DNA of 64,000 nt from Phlebotomus papatasi (Eukaryota > Arthropoda > Insecta > Diptera > Psychodidae): assembly GCF_024763615.1 (NCBI RefSeq), contig NC_077222.1, positions 17,050,001 to 17,114,000 on the forward strand, in the 5' to 3' direction. Below are positions 22,206-33,909 of the stretch, piece by piece. The notes beneath the pieces were generated by a model. The model worked only from the letters and a program-made list of their open reading frames with translations. It was not told where the DNA came from and did not search any database. The translations under genes were made by a program, and so were the position numbers. Each line of letters starts with the position of its first letter. Within the stretch, counting starts at the first letter, position 1.

Positions 22206-22566
22206 GGGACCACCGGGATTCATCGGAAATATGTACTGAAAACATAAATATATTAAATTTATAGTAGTGAATCTTTTACTTTAAACAATTTTAAATTTTA
22301 TACTTAATATTTAACATAAATCCTTGGCTTTTCTTTGTCTCAGAATTGAGGAGTTTTAACAGAAAATATGTAACCATGAGTGCGGTTTTTTAAAACGCTA
22401 ATTATTATTTATTTAACTAAATCGTATTAAGACTAAATAAATCACAATTAGCAGAATTACGCTCCAAAAATAAAATTATGGAAAATAAAATTCGCACTAT
22501 AGAAACCAATAAGTTTTAAGTGTTACTAATTAATATTATATATTTGGTCTTTATTTGAGAACTTCA
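22206..22566. other. AT-rich sequence, nothing recognised
   Basis: No feature seen. Confidence 0.4.
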
Positions 22567-22738
22567 TAGGGTAGAGTCATCAATTATGGACGTTATACAC
22601 TTATGAACAGATTTACAAAAATCATAAAATTATCATTTAACAATTTTGCGATTTTTTTAAATTTTGTTTTAAGGTAAATTTAAAATTTTTTAAGCTGTCC
22701 ATAACTGTAAAACGCCCATAAATGATGACTTCACCTTA
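22567..22738. mobile_element. TAGGG-type MITE (172 bp)
   Basis: The left TAGGGTAGAGTCATCAATTA, TGGACG and right GCCCATAAATGATGACTTCA, CCTTA are inverse over about 25 bp with few mismatches. TA at both ends. Confidence 0.75.
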
Positions 22739-23085
22739 TACTAATTTTATGACCAACGAACATTTTAGAATTTAGAAGTTCAAAAAGTTTAAGACAAAAA
22801 CAAATAATCCTCCTCAGTTCTGAGATAAAGATTTAAGCCTCAAATCTATTGAATTTTAATTTTCAAAATGATAAATTTCTTTAGGCTTTTAAAAATAACG
22901 AGGCGGAAGTGGAGATGTCATACTTTTTTTAAATTTCTTTAATTTTAAAGGTGGTCGGGAGGGAATTTTAGTATTACACGAATCATCATTAGCACTTAAC
23001 TTTAAAAAGGTGAATTTTTATTTCTGGCACGTAATATTTAATTTAAATTTAAGTTAAATCCTTAAGCTTTCGCAATCTCAGGAGG
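22739..23085. other. AT-rich sequence, nothing recognised
   Basis: No feature seen. Confidence 0.4.
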
Positions 23086-23302
23086 TAGGGTCGAAGGAAC
23101 ACCTCTTCGACAGGCAATCCCTATTGATACTTTTGTCAAAATGATGAAATTTACTTAATGTATCCGGTAAGATGCAAGTAATTATGATGTTTTTTTTCTG
23201 TAATCTACAGTTCAAATTTCATATCCTAAATCGGTACTGAAAGTGTCAATAAGTATGGCATGGTAAATTCTTAAAGTGTCAATAGGTGTTCCTTTCACTC
23301 TA
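23086..23302. mobile_element. MITE family 5, copy 1 (217 bp)
   Basis: The ends are TAGGGTCGAAGGAACACCT and GTGTTCCTTTCACTCTA, inverted with a few mismatches, with TA at both sides. Sister copy at 60938-61172, same orientation, sharing CCCTATTGA.ACTT.TGTCA and TTCAAATTTCATATCC.AAAT. Confidence 0.8.
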
Positions 23303-23361
23303 TGCAGACCAAAAAAACAAAAAGGAAATTCGCATTCAGGAACAAGCCGAGCAAAATTATG

Positions 23362-23770
23362 TAAAGGAAAAGTACCACGGATCGGAATGTTAAGACACAT
23401 GCTCGATATTTAGTTGAAAATATAAGCCTCAAAATACTATTTGGTATTTTTTATGTATGCTAATCGGTATATTAATGATTCATTTAGCTATATCTGTGCG
23501 TATGAACTTTAAAACTTTACAATAAATTAATAAAAAATAGATGTAATTGATACTGTGTACCCTGTACCTCGGATCGTCACGAATTTAATCAGGTGTCTCA
23601 TGGAAAATTGGTTTTATAAATTAAATATATACTAATGCACTGTATTCTTGTGAGAATTAAATAGTAAAAAGTAGCTAATAATTTTTAAAAGTTCATTTTA
23701 ATTTGTGCAATAGTATGACAATAACTTGACGATCCGAGAAACACTGCCGATCGCTGGTGCTCTTCCCTTA
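23362..23770. mobile_element. TA-flanked MITE family 2, copy 2 (inverted relative to 4186)
   Basis: Left end TAAAGGAAAAGTACCACGGA, right end GGTGCTCTTCCCTTA. The interior reads as the reverse complement of 4186-4593, including ACCTCGGATCGTCACG and TTGACGATCCGAGAAAC. Confidence 0.85.
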
Positions 23771-26157
23771 TCACATTAAAAATGAATGAATATTATTTTT
23801 CTCTAGGCAAATAATTTATTATAAAAGTAGTACACAACAAAAACATGTGAGATTAAATTAAATTGTAGAAATTTTGGAAAATATTTTGATCAATCTTAAT
23901 ATTATTATATCTACTGATTTTCCGAATACTCCACTTTAGAATATTGCATTTTTTCGAATACCTCAGAAAAAATTTTTAAACATTCAGCATATTTAAAAAA
24001 TAAATAAATAAAAACAAGTTAAGTAGAGATGGGACCATTTTGAGTTGTGGGCCTACATAAGCTGGGCTTTATCGTAATATAATTTAGCTCTACAAACCAA
24101 ATCTTGAACTAAATAAAATAATTGTAAGACGCAGCTTCCTTCAGAATTTTTATTATAATAAAATTTTTTATCGGATATTATTCTTAATTCCTGTTATTAT
24201 CGGTAATGATCTACAACAAAGTCTCTGTAATATTTTCATGTAGTGTATGTAAGTATCTCGCAATAATTCTGAGTAAATTTGCTGATCATACAGAAAAAAT
24301 CAGTTCAAAGAAGCTCTCACCCTCTGAGCAAAATCCGAGCAATTTCTGTAATACGCTCAAAAGTATTTTGCATAATGATTTATGATTGTTTATTTATTTC
24401 CATAAGGTGGATATTTCTTGTTCCTCACACATGTCTGGGGTGTTATTCAGGGAATAATCATAAATCAAACGCCACACAATGCAATCGACCAATTCAACGT
24501 TGATCCTTAAATACCCGTGAAAAAAAAATTAAATTCTTTTAATTCTCCGTCAGACAAAGAATATGCGAGACTCATTTGTTTCCACCATTCATATTAACAC
24601 ATCTCATGTGTCAGGGATGTGTGAAAAAAGGGTGATTAATTTACGCGATTAGTCCAGCTATAGTCTTGAAATAGATGAAGAAACTCACCTAATTATTTTG
24701 CGCATTCACACTCAGCTAATTGAATTGCAAAAATATCGCCGTTTTGCGCGAAATTCTTCAGGCAATTTTGTTACATGATCGAGCGGTTCTTAGGGTTTTT
24801 CATGTGAGAAAAATGAATTATACATCAAGATGAATAATTTGCAGAGCTTCAAAAAAAGTATCACTTAAAAACTCATTGATACTAATACACTGTTGGGTGA
24901 ATTATATAGAAACATTCCTAAAAGAATATTTTAAACTTTCAGTAATATGAAAATACTTAAAGTATTTCTTGAGATTCCATCAAATACTTTGTATGCAATT
25001 TGCCAATCAGAAACAGCAAGAATCACATTACACTTCATAATGGTATAGGAAAGTAGAGTTCCTGGAACGATGGAGGAGTTGAAAATGATGGCAATTAAGC
25101 AAGTGGCAGCTATCAATTCCAAACTCCTTGAGTCTTTGAGATGCACTTGAAGCATTTTCCAGTGTCACTTTTTGCTCCTTTTTTTTTTGCTATCTCAAGA
25201 TTGATGAATTGACAGGCAGACAGATATCTAAAAATACATCCACACGAAGGGTTGAAAGAGAGCTTAATTGCCCGAGATCCCTCCATTGGAAACAATTATC
25301 GCAATTGTCCCAGGCATATACTTATTCGCTGTAATTGATGCGAGGTCACAATATAATGAATATAAATTGCCATCTCATGCAAAAAAGGTCTCTCTCGGGA
25401 TGGTCTTTTCCATCTTGCGAACGGTGATTTCTTAAGACACGCGAAAATTTTTGATCTGGCGAAACACAGTGTGAAATTTATTTTAACACTTGCACGTTGA
25501 ATTTCAATTATTTTTTCACACATTCTCGCAGAAGACTAGTAAGAAAGAATAAAAAATGCCCCATAGAGTACTCATAAACCGCGAGAACGTCATTGAAAGG
25601 TCAAAGCGTGGAACTAATCAACATTGCAATGTAGAGAGTCATAAAATATGGCAAAAAGTCTAATGCATTTCATAGCTGAGGCTATATGGAAAGTCATTAC
25701 CCAACTCATTATGGCCAGAGACTTCGCAAAATACAAGGTGTGGTTGATATTCCGTTAGGTTCTTGCATTGTTGACCAACACCGTGATTGTTTCTGACCAC
25801 AAGACGATGCTAAAGCAATTGACATCTCAACCACTGTCTGAGGATAGGTTTTCTTTATTGGTCCCCAACAGAGTAAACAAAACCGAGAGTACAGCCAAAG
25901 AAACTTTTAGTCTCAAAAGACACTTTAATAAACTACAAAAATCCGTACAAGAGATATCTTAAATGAATAATTTTAAGTATAATAGCGCAATAAAATTTAT
26001 TTCAACTGGATATGATATTCAAAGATCTCTAATGCTGGAAAATTTATGGTAACCTTAAATAGATTCGTACCAGGGCACTTGCATCATAAAGTGATCTCTC
26101 TACCATTTGGCCATAATTACATATTTTCTCTGAAAATATTCATTATCTAAAAATAAT
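23771..26157. other. Unique sequence, no gene identified
   Basis: About 2.4 kb, AT-rich to 24,270 and more balanced from 24,270 to 26,000. Open frames of 60-75 codons on both strands show no recognisable domains. One at 25768-25962 (plus, 64 codons) begins in the more balanced part but lacks supporting context. Confidence 0.4.
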
Positions 26158-26480
26158 GGGGATCTCAGTGGCGCAATAGGTAAGACAGTTTTTCTCTTGG
26201 GCGGTGAGATCTCTGACTCAACTCTCACAGCTGAGAGTTCGAGTCCCGCTCGGTGCAAGCAACTCAATGTCGAGAAAAAGACATTTTTCACTGTGATAAA
26301 ACGTAATAAAATACACCGCCTCTATCCAAAAACCTTCAGGAGCACGGAAGAAACATTCACTACGGGGAAGGCGTTCCTAGGCCATCTTCGATCAGAAGAC
26401 TCTTCCAACAAGTGGCACATTGTAATGATTACATTGTAAGAGCAAATAAAGTGTCTTGATACAATTAATAAATCAAAAAA
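26158..26480 (+). mobile_element. tRNA-derived SINE, family S1, copy 1 (~320 bp)
   Basis: The head GGGGATCTCAGTGGCGCAAT holds an A-box-like sequence, and GAGTTCGAGTCC at 26235-26246 is a Pol III B-box. Between them a long variable-arm-like hairpin (ACTCTCACAGCTGAGAGT) suggests a class II tRNA ancestor such as Leu or Ser (inference). The body, 26259-26450, matches 27632-27830 (AAAAAGACATTTT.CACTGTG, ACACCGCCTCT.). The tail is an A-rich run near 26470. No clear target duplication. Confidence 0.85.
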
Positions 26481-26500
26481 AAATCGCTGATATGATCAAC

Positions 26501-26724
26501 GGGGACCTGTTACAGTCCCGAAACCCAAAATCTTGAAAAGCCAAAATCCAGAACGCTAAAATACTGAGAAAAAAGTGTCATAGCTACTCCCATGATTGCA
26601 CTCGTATTCGTTAGAGGTAAAGAGAAAGTTTCTGATTTTCGTCTCATTCATGATTTAGATCACTCGAGATTTTGGCTTTCGGGATTTGGCATTCATGATT
26701 TGGCTTTTTGGGATCTTGACCGGC
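26501..26724. mobile_element. Inverted-minisatellite element, copy 2
   Basis: Shares its core with 8621-8914 (GTGTCATAGCTACTC, CATGATTGCACTCG, GAGGTAAAGAGAAA) and has shorter, worn arms (TCCCGAAACCCAAAATC at left; GATTTTGGCTTTCGGGAT and GGGATCTTGACCGG at right). Confidence 0.75.
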
Positions 26725-26874
26725 ATTGTATCAACGCTATTGTGATTATTTATCATCATTTCTTTATTTATTTTAATCGCAGGATCTCAAAAGCCCACTT
26801 CTGGAATAGTTCTCCCATTGTTGGATGCTTGGTTAATAAAAGCGTTTAGTATATTTGAATTGGCAGGACCTTAA

Positions 26875-27040
26875 CCAATAAGTTAACAATCCATGTCTGA
26901 AGATCCTCCGCCATTTCAGGAAGATGTTCGCGTTCAATCTCAAGGCGATCGAAGGCAATATCCTGAATTTGATTCAGTCACCTTGTCCTAGGCTTGCCCC
27001 GAGGTCGATTCCTCCTCAGATTGGCCTTCAAGCTTTCTCA
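26875..27040 (-). pseudogene. Decayed LINE ORF2 C-terminal fragment
   Basis: The minus-strand translation reads RPRGKPRTR, a stop, LNQIQDI and then MAEDLQTW. This follows the well-known C-terminal pattern of non-LTR retrotransposon polymerase proteins (G+PxxRW.DQ ... A.DR..W). The stop stands where the conserved Trp is expected, as a TGG to TGA change. Upstream and downstream coding is lost, so this is a dead fragment of about 55 codons. The clade cannot be told from so little. Confidence 0.7.
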
Positions 27041-27519
27041 ATTTCTTAATATTCTTGTTTCATATTTTTTTAACTGAATCTTGATCAGAACTACAACCCT
27101 TGATCCTCCTTTTTCTTGATCATTATATCATATGAGAACCTGTATTCTTAAAAATGTGGAATAACTAAGTTCTAATGTTAGTTCAACATCTGATGAAAGG
27201 GACATCAGTCCTGAAAAGTCCTGAAAAAGTAGGGTAAGGTAGTAGTGCGACTTTCATTAGAATATATTGAGATTCTCGAAAGGGTAATTTCTAAACATGT
27301 TTGTCGGTTTTAGGACCCCTAAAGAGTTGTAAAGAATTATCAAAAAAGTCAATAAAGGTATGTTCCTCTGTGCACTGTCCATTATTAAACGCTCTACCCT
27401 TCCATGGATTGTGATTCATTATGTCTTTTAGGATTCACTTTGTTATTGATTTAATAACTTTAGCCCCTGTAATTAATTTTCTTTATCAACATATTGCAGA
27501 CCCTGCCTTAACAGATACT
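27041..27519. other. Unique sequence, nothing recognised
   Basis: TAGGGTAAGGTAGTAGTGCG near 27229 resembles a TAGGG-type MITE end, and GCTCTACCCTT near 27391 could be its partner; pairing is poor, so no element is called. Confidence 0.35.
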
Positions 27520-27530
27520 ATAACCATTTG
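27520..27530. repeat. Target-site duplication, left, of SINE S1 copy 2
   Basis: ATAACCATTTG here recurs at 27864-27874 immediately after the SINE tail. Confidence 0.75.
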
Positions 27531-27863
27531 GGGGTCTCAGTGGCGCAATAGGCAAGACCGTTGGTTCTTGGGAGGATGAGATCTCTGACTCGACTCTCAC
27601 AGTTGTGAGTTCGAGTTCCGCCCGGTGAAAAGATCTGAATGTTTAGAAAAAGACATTTTCACTGTGATATAACGTTATATAAATGCACCGCCTCTGCCCA
27701 AAAAACCCCAGGAGCATGGTAGAAGCATCCACATCACGGAGAAGGCGCTCCTGGGTTGTCTACAATGGATTTAGCGGATTCTTCCAACACGGGATAGATC
27801 AACAATATAACATGATTACATTGTACAAATATCTCGATTCGATTAATAATAATAATAACCATA
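27531..27863 (+). mobile_element. tRNA-derived SINE, family S1, copy 2 (333 bp)
   Basis: The head GGGGTCTCAGTGGCGCAATA and B-box GAGTTCGAGTTCC (27607-27619) are as in copy 1. It ends in a degenerate (AAT)n tail. Flanked by an 11-12-bp target duplication (ATAACCATTTGG), which shows insertion by target-primed reverse transcription. The body contains AGGAGCATGGTAGAAGCATC. Open frames within it are incidental. Confidence 0.9.
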
Positions 27864-28223
27864 ATAACCATTTGGCAATGTCGATCTGTCCCAAAGAGCT
27901 CAGGATAAGACTTGAAAACTGAGATTCCCGTTATCGAATTCCTTAAAGTCGGGATGGTAGTCCTTAAAATGAGATGGGGAACCGGTCTGTTACTGGCTTC
28001 GTAAACCAAATTTTATTGGACAAGAGATTACTACTAAAAGGCGTCTTCATACTCTTTCGAATTCTCTTTTAATCCATAATACTATCTGTTGTGGTTCTCA
28101 CCTGAAAAAGAAGTAGGAATATTAGGTTAATGTATATTCCAGCCTTGTAGCCGATAGTTCGTGAGACTTGTGAGACCACACACTAAATAAAGACACCTTA
28201 TTCAGGACAACAAATTACTATAT
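27864..28223. other. Spacer with a short dispersed repeat
   Basis: Starts with the right target duplication (27864-27874). GCTCAGGATAAGACTTGA near 27899 recurs as GCTCAGGATAAGATTTGA near 28689, each preceded by CAATGTCGATC, so a short repeat lies on both sides of the next SINE. Confidence 0.55.
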
Positions 28224-28237
28224 TTAAACTATTAATT
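28224..28237. repeat. Target-site duplication, left, of SINE S2
   Basis: TTAAACTATTAATT; the identical 14 bp follow the SINE at 28498-28511. Confidence 0.9.
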
Positions 28238-28497
28238 CAATGGGTCAAGTGGTAGAGCACTCGCTCTATGATGCAAGTGTCCCGGGTTCGAATCCCCTTT
28301 AGGTTACCAGGAATTTGTCTGGCATTAAAAGTATTCGAATTGCATCCAGTGAGCTTTCACTGCACTTGATTCCACAGGCATGGGACAGACAACCTCATCT
28401 CGTAAAACGAAATAATAATGCATATCTAGAAATCCCCTTGCGGGAAGGCCTTGTTCCTTCATGGAATGTTGCGGCAGTATTATTATTATTATTATTA
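28238..28497 (+). mobile_element. tRNA-derived SINE, family S2 (260 bp), complete
   Basis: The tRNA-like head has an A-box (TCAAGTGGTAGAGC) near 28245 and a B-box (GGGTTCGAATCCC) at 28284-28296. The body is unrelated to family S1, and the 3' tail is (ATT)n at about 28477-28497. A perfect 14-bp target duplication brackets it. This is a recent-looking and complete insertion. The similar (TTA)n tail at 5110-5155 may mark the same LINE partner. Confidence 0.92.
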
Positions 28498-28511
28498 TTA
28501 AACTATTAATT
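28498..28511. repeat. Target-site duplication, right, of SINE S2
   Basis: Exact repeat of 28224-28237. Confidence 0.9.
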
Positions 28512-28749
28512 AAGTTTCCCGAATACAACTTAGGGCTCGAAGCTTCTATCTTCAGAACAATTCAAGAAGAAGTGATTATGTAATACCCGGAAGCGGTAAT
28601 TGACAGACTTTGGGACAACCTACATTAGTTAGGTGCTGCCACCTAACACTATCAATTGCCAATGCAATGTCGATCCGACTGAAAATGCTCAGGATAAGAT
28701 TTGAGAATCTTCAGACCTCCTAAGGGCCCAAATGGATACAAAGTTTCGT
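28512..28749. other. Spacer with dispersed short repeat
   Basis: Contains the partner of the 27885-27915 repeat (see there). Otherwise unremarkable. Confidence 0.45.
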
Positions 28750-29015
28750 AATATCTTACTTACTTAGGTGGATGCGTCATCGCTTTAAGGGACCGGGCCT
28801 CTCGCACTTACCGCCTGCAGTCCTGGCCGCTGTCGTAAAGTCCGTCCTATCCGAGTCTCTTTGCGACTTTTCGTAACAATCTTGCTTTTACGGGGAGAGG
28901 TTGTTAGCTCCTCGCCCAACCTTCTCGAGAAGGATCAGATCCCTTGTTCGTTAGATTCAGGTTTGTGACGTGAGGCCTACGAGCCCTTGCTAGTCCTCTT
29001 GGAGGTGAACGTAGG
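28750..29015 (-). repeat. Probable LINE 3' fragment with TAAG tail, copy 2
   Basis: Reverse complement of 8925-9115, longer here. On the minus strand it ends in CACCTAAGTAAGTAAGATA, i.e. a short TAAG-repeat tail as in several arthropod LINE clades. The upstream open frame is broken and I cannot name the clade. Confidence 0.6.
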
Positions 29016-29402
29016 ATTACCTCCCCCCCTCCCTATATTTTAGTAAACCCAGTTAATTTGGCAGTAAGGTAGATCCTTTTCTTCTAAATTTACAGGCTCA
29101 ATATTCTCGAAGTTCAGTCGACGTCTATGGATCCTAAAGCTGAGTATCCAAGTTCTAAAAATCGATCCGTAATATCTTAATAAGCTGATGTATCATTTAG
29201 AGATTGCATATATTGGTCAACAATTAACACTATAATTGTCGCTAATGAGAATCTATTCAATTTCTGACCTTATCACAGATCTGTGACGCATCATTAGGAA
29301 CATCTGATAATAAGGATTGATACGGTGTTTCATTTTCATATAGAGCTCAAAGATCCACTGAACACAAAATCCTTTTGGAAATACTTACGTGTATCTAAAA
29401 TA
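29016..29402. other. Spacer sequence
   Basis: ATATTCTCGAAGTTCAGTCG near 29100 is weakly matched near 46236 (ATATTCTCGAAGATCAGTCT), so an old repeat may lie here. Confidence 0.4.
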
Positions 29403-29545
29403 TTATGCCCTAGACACACTTACGACTTAAGCCGAGAAATGACTTATCGGAAAATGATGGAAATGCACTTTAACCATTATTTCTAATATAATTACGCTAA
29501 GCCGTCTCTAGGCTAATCCTCATGTTTGTCAAGGCCCTTAGCCTC
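29403..29545. mobile_element. Short dispersed element, copy 2
   Basis: Co-linear and same orientation as 8281-8417. This copy lacks the neighbouring palindromic MITE that abuts copy 1. Confidence 0.65.
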
Positions 29546-30800
29546 TACAAGGCTTTGTATAGTCCGTATAGTCAGTTTGACAGAGAAAACTAAGTTTTAT
29601 GCTTCCAAAAGATAAAATATCTTAAAAGTTTAAATGTAAATTCACTATTACGAGCAATAATGGTATACTGCATCTTAACATGCCTTCAACGCTGTAAACC
29701 GGCAATTACTTATTTCGGATGGTGGAATAGTCATAAATCTTGCCAAAACTCACAAAGCAAAGAAGTTGACTCTCGCGATCTTACCATAAATTTCTCAATC
29801 TCAATCGCACCTCATGGACGCAAAGTTGCAGAAATCCCCCGGTGAAATTACTTAACAACCCCTTCCACTGCAGGATTCTGTCTCATTCGCTTGGTTCATT
29901 TTCCTTATATGCCTTTTTTTTTGTGCAGAAAAACTTTTTAACGTGTCAGTATAACATAATATACGACGTTGGAGCAATAAGACGAAGAGGCGAAAAACCA
30001 CAGTCAGAGCGTAACATTTGCGGCAGCAAAAATACAAGATCATTGCCCATAAGGACACGATTATAAATGGTGGGTTGATGGGCTCTCCGGTACCAGACTT
30101 GAACGGTTGGCACAGTAGCAATAAAATAATGAGAGGCTGCCCAGTAGCTCAGGCCACAAAAATAAATACCGAGCTGAACGTGGTTGGGAGCATAAGAAAA
30201 CCTTTTGCGCGTTTCCTTCGCGGAATAACATCGTCGATGATGACTGTATGGAGCTTTACATTTCTTTTTGCTCCTCTTGCTCCCATGCCAAACATTCATC
30301 TCAATTTATGCTCCAGCACACATACACCAATGTAGGATTGATGCTGGAGCAGAAAAAAAACGGCCCCATCGAGAAGGTACAAAAGAATTACTTTTTGCCC
30401 AACACAATCACAATCCATTTGGCATTTGGACATTCGTTGGCAGAATTGGCTTTTTATTGCATGCCAGACACCATTATCATTAACTTATTCTTCGGGTTTT
30501 GCTCTCTCGCGTACTGTTTGCCCTCCCTTCGTCGCGGGGCTTTGGGAGGAGGGAATGACTTTGTAATGAGTTTTTCGGTTATTATTCGAAGAGTGAGATC
30601 CCAACAGACCAATCTTCCATGTCAGGACTTCATCTTCGCGATCGCACATGCAGAAATATCCCAAGTTTTAACCAAAAAAAAAACCAACCTGTGGAACTTT
30701 ACGATCACACCCCAGCAACCATCCTCCACCATCCGGATATCATAGCCTACAGTCATTCTTTAGCATGAGGCCACCAATTGGCGTGGCAAAAGTGCAGAGT
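29546..30800. other. GC-richer, low-repeat island; no gene identified
   Basis: Balanced composition with many overlapping open frames of 60-165 codons on both strands (largest 30248-30745, plus), none with a recognisable domain. It contains TCGCGATCGCACATGCAG near 30636, whose core recurs at 59969. It could be conserved regulatory DNA. Confidence 0.4.
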
Positions 30801-31539
30801 AATCCCCCTTAATTATTCTAGATCATGGTACTCTTTTTTTTTAATTTTCAATAAATCTCTCAAATGACTTCACACTCTTGTCATAGATTAATTGTGGTCA
30901 TTCCCTTGGCAATGGTATAACATCAGCCAAGAGATAGTGTACTGAACCCTCTTGCGATCATTTTGGACTTTGGAAAGAGGTTGAGTGAGAATCTCTCAAC
31001 ATTAATATTTAATGACATACACTTAAATTTCTGTAGCGTAAAATTCGCAAGAATAAAAAACTCGATCTTGTCCAATTTCCACGTACAACCTTAGCGGTTG
31101 ATGATCTCCCCGAAAATATATAGCAATAAATTTGGGGAGAATGCTATGGGGAGAACAAGAGAGCAAAACATCATCCAGTACACCTTTTACGCATTTTTGT
31201 TTACAAAACATACCCAAGATCGAATCAACTTCCAGAGGATGTAATCTTGTTCTGGTTTACTTGGAAATTTTCAACAACTTGCTCTTGATGAATTAAATTT
31301 CTGGATAATTATCAAAATAATAACCCAACACAACTTGTTTTGATTTGTTCAGAATTGAAGGTATTTGTAAATCGGAATTGAAAATACAATTAAGGAATAA
31401 TTGTGAAATTTTTTTCAAACTTCTTCTTTGTTTGGTTCAAATTTTGGGGCCCAAATTGGTGCTATGTTTTCAAGTTTAAAAAAATAACCTTACCTTCCGG
31501 TTATGAACATTTTTTAAATAAAAACCTGATCCTTTTTTT
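30801..31539. other. Unique sequence, nothing recognised
   Basis: A 64-codon minus-strand frame (31023-31217) is the only open frame; no motif. Confidence 0.4.
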
Positions 31540-31740
31540 TAGTAGGGTAAAGTGATACAAGTTGGACAATTTGCCGGTACAAGTTGGACATGGTTTTTTC
31601 TTAATAAATACAGTACAAATTTTTTTAAGCACAAGGAACAAAATTATAAAACTAAAGCATTAAAACTATACAAATAAAAATAAAGTACTAAATTTATCAA
31701 GAAAAACACCCTGTCCAACTTGTACCACTTTACCCTACTA
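31540..31740. mobile_element. TAGTAGGG-type MITE (201 bp)
   Basis: The ends TAGTAGGGTAAAGTGATACA, AGTTGGAC and the inverse GTCCAACTTGTACCACTTTA, CCCTACTA pair over about 28 bp with one mismatch. An internal direct copy TACAAGTTGGAC occurs at about 31555 and 31577. Confidence 0.85.
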
Positions 31741-31745
31741 AAAAG

Positions 31746-32078
31746 TACAGTAGAGTCTCCTAAATTCGAACGCTCGGGGGGTATTTTTGACATTTCTCAC
31801 CTCCCAAATTCGAACGATTTTTTCAAAACTAACGAAATTTGTGTAAGATTAAATTGTACTTTGAATCAAATTCTCGCACTTTTTCGCAAGTTTTGGTGGT
31901 AACATACTTCCTTTTCATTTTATACGATAATAATGTATGTAAGCATTAAGGAAGAAGCACATAAATATGATTTTCATTCACCTAGAATACGAACTTTCTA
32001 ACATAACCTCACAATTGACATTTTGAATCCAAACGGCGTTCGAATTTAAGAGATTCAGATTTGAGAGACTCTACTGTA
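31746..32078. mobile_element. pogo/Tigger-type MITE (333 bp)
   Basis: The ends TACAGTAGAGTCTCCTAAAT and GAGAGACTCTACTGTA are inverse, continued by TTCGAACGC and GCGTTCGAATTTAAG. The CAGTAGAGTCTC terminus resembles published pogo/Tigger ends (family knowledge), and TA lies at both sides. It sits 5 bp from the previous MITE. A fragment of the same family is at 4038-4110. Confidence 0.75.
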
Positions 32079-33794
32079 ACTAGAAAATATCATCTGGTAG
32101 ATTTATTTTCGAAAAGAAATCTTTGAGAAGGTGTCGATCATAAACAATTTTTTAAGATTACATAAATTAGATTAGTTTGTTAGTTTTGATTTAGTTAATA
32201 AAGAAAGCGTTTAATGTACCCTGACATATTTATGTAAATAATTAACAAACAAAGGAATTTTCAATTTAAATGTCTATTATAAACAAGATTAGATACTTAG
32301 GGAATCATTTTCATATCGAAAATTATCTGTATTCTCCTGTTTTAGAGAACAAAACTATTCTAAAATCAAGATGTTTCTTGTGCGCAAGAGTATCCAAGTT
32401 CTGCTTTTTGAAAATTTTCAGTTAATCACATACAATGGTGCACAACTTGGTGATTAAAAATAATCAGAGCAATTCAAATTATCTTTTTAAAGTTCTAAAA
32501 TTCGGATCACAAAGTTTGTGATCCTTATAAACCGGTTCCTCAAATAAATCATTTATTCACACAAGATTGTAGAGCAATTTTCGAAACTCTTCGTTGACCG
32601 AAATTTCAATTTTTTAATACTTTCGAAAAATGAAAAAGACCGTTAGGGCCGAGAAGTGGTATTCCATTATTCGTTATGAGGTTTATTATTTCATTAATTC
32701 GTTTCAAAGGACAATGGGCAGAAATGTATGGGAGCTGGTCCAACCCTTCGCTAGCGATAGGAGTAGGCCCATTTTGTAGGTATTGGTGTATGACTTAAAA
32801 ATTGCCGAGACCCGTATCAGAAAGGACTGTCAGTCCTTGAGAAATTAGCGATATCCTTCTGAAAATTCACAAGTTTGACATTTTATTTCTTGAAAACGGC
32901 TTAACCGATCTTAATGATATTCGGGTCAAAGTTAATGTGCGACTTAAGCTTTAAATATATTTTAGATTTTACCCTTGACTGCTCTATCTGGTGGCTCCCA
33001 TACAAACTAATCGCGTTTTAAAGCCTTCGAACATTACGTGACCATAAAATGAAAAAAAAATCGTATGACGGGAAACCATTGGTAATTTGGGAGTCCTTGG
33101 AGCATCTTTAACATATCTCTCGAAGAAACTTATAGTCCGTCGCGTTAGGTTTTTGTGATATTTTAAAATAAAAGTTCTTAAAAAATAGGTAGAATTATTT
33201 TTATGAAACTTGCTTTTTTTCTCGATAACGGTATATCGTAAGTTGTCAGTGCCAAAGAACTATTTCTAAAGGAGAACTCAAGGAATATTTTCCTAGAAGA
33301 AACCATCCCCCTATAACTCCCTTTTCCTTGTAGTTATCCAGATTTTCCTCAAATATCCTCGAATGTCCTTTAATTCCATTAAAAGCATTGCGTCTTTTTG
33401 TCTCCTTAAAAGAAATATTCTCCACAAAAAGGGTGCTAAGGTTGCTGAAGATCATAGGGTTGGAAAGGTACCGTTACCAAAGGAATTTTAACAAAAGGCT
33501 CAGAGTATTATGTCTAAATTAAATATTTTTACTCTAATATTATTAAAGTTTTTGAATAACAGTAACTTTTAGGACCATGTGATCTTCAGAGGATAACTCT
33601 TTTTCTTTAAGTAAGGAGAATATTTACTGATCAGACATTTTCCTGCATACAATCCTTTTTATGAATTTGAAAAATATTCAAGGATTTATTAGGTATATCT
33701 GGAAAATTTCAGAGAAAATGAAGAGATAAAGATATAGTTTGTTCTAGAAAAATCTTTTTTGAGCCCTTCTTTATTGTTCTTTGAAATGACGAAC
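32079..33794. other. Unique sequence, no gene identified
   Basis: About 1.7 kb, no repeat partner and no credible open frame (best 69 codons, minus, 33246-33455). Confidence 0.4.
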
Positions 33795-33805
33795 ATAAGA
33801 TAAAC
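33795..33805. repeat. Target-site duplication, left, of fold-back retroposon
   Basis: ATAAGATAAAC; exact copy at 34196-34206. Confidence 0.8.
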
Positions 33806-33867
33806 TTGATGATAATTAAAAACACGGATTATGACCTATGTTTGGATTTATTCAATTGTAACTTCAT

Positions 33868-33909
33868 ACGACGACGTTTCGGAGATGTTTGTCTTCTTCT
33901 TCAGGTATG
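33868..33909 (-). ncRNA. Hammerhead ribozyme-like core, left arm
   Basis: On the minus strand: CATAC, CTGAAGA, an A-rich stem II strand, TCTCC, GAAACGTC, then GTC and GTATG. The CUGANGA core is intact and stem I (CATAC/GTATG) can pair across three extra bases. Stem II has an A-C mismatch, so activity is doubtful. Confidence 0.45.

Noticed and set aside
27229..27402. TAGGG-type MITE
   Set aside because: Candidate ends pair over too few bases and no second copy was found.
28238..28310. Functional tRNA gene
   Set aside because: A and B boxes are present but no acceptor stem closes, and the sequence continues into a SINE body with tail and target duplication.
30248..30745. 165-codon frame as a gene
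   Set aside because: Overlapped by several frames on both strands in balanced-composition DNA, with no domain or codon bias that I could see.
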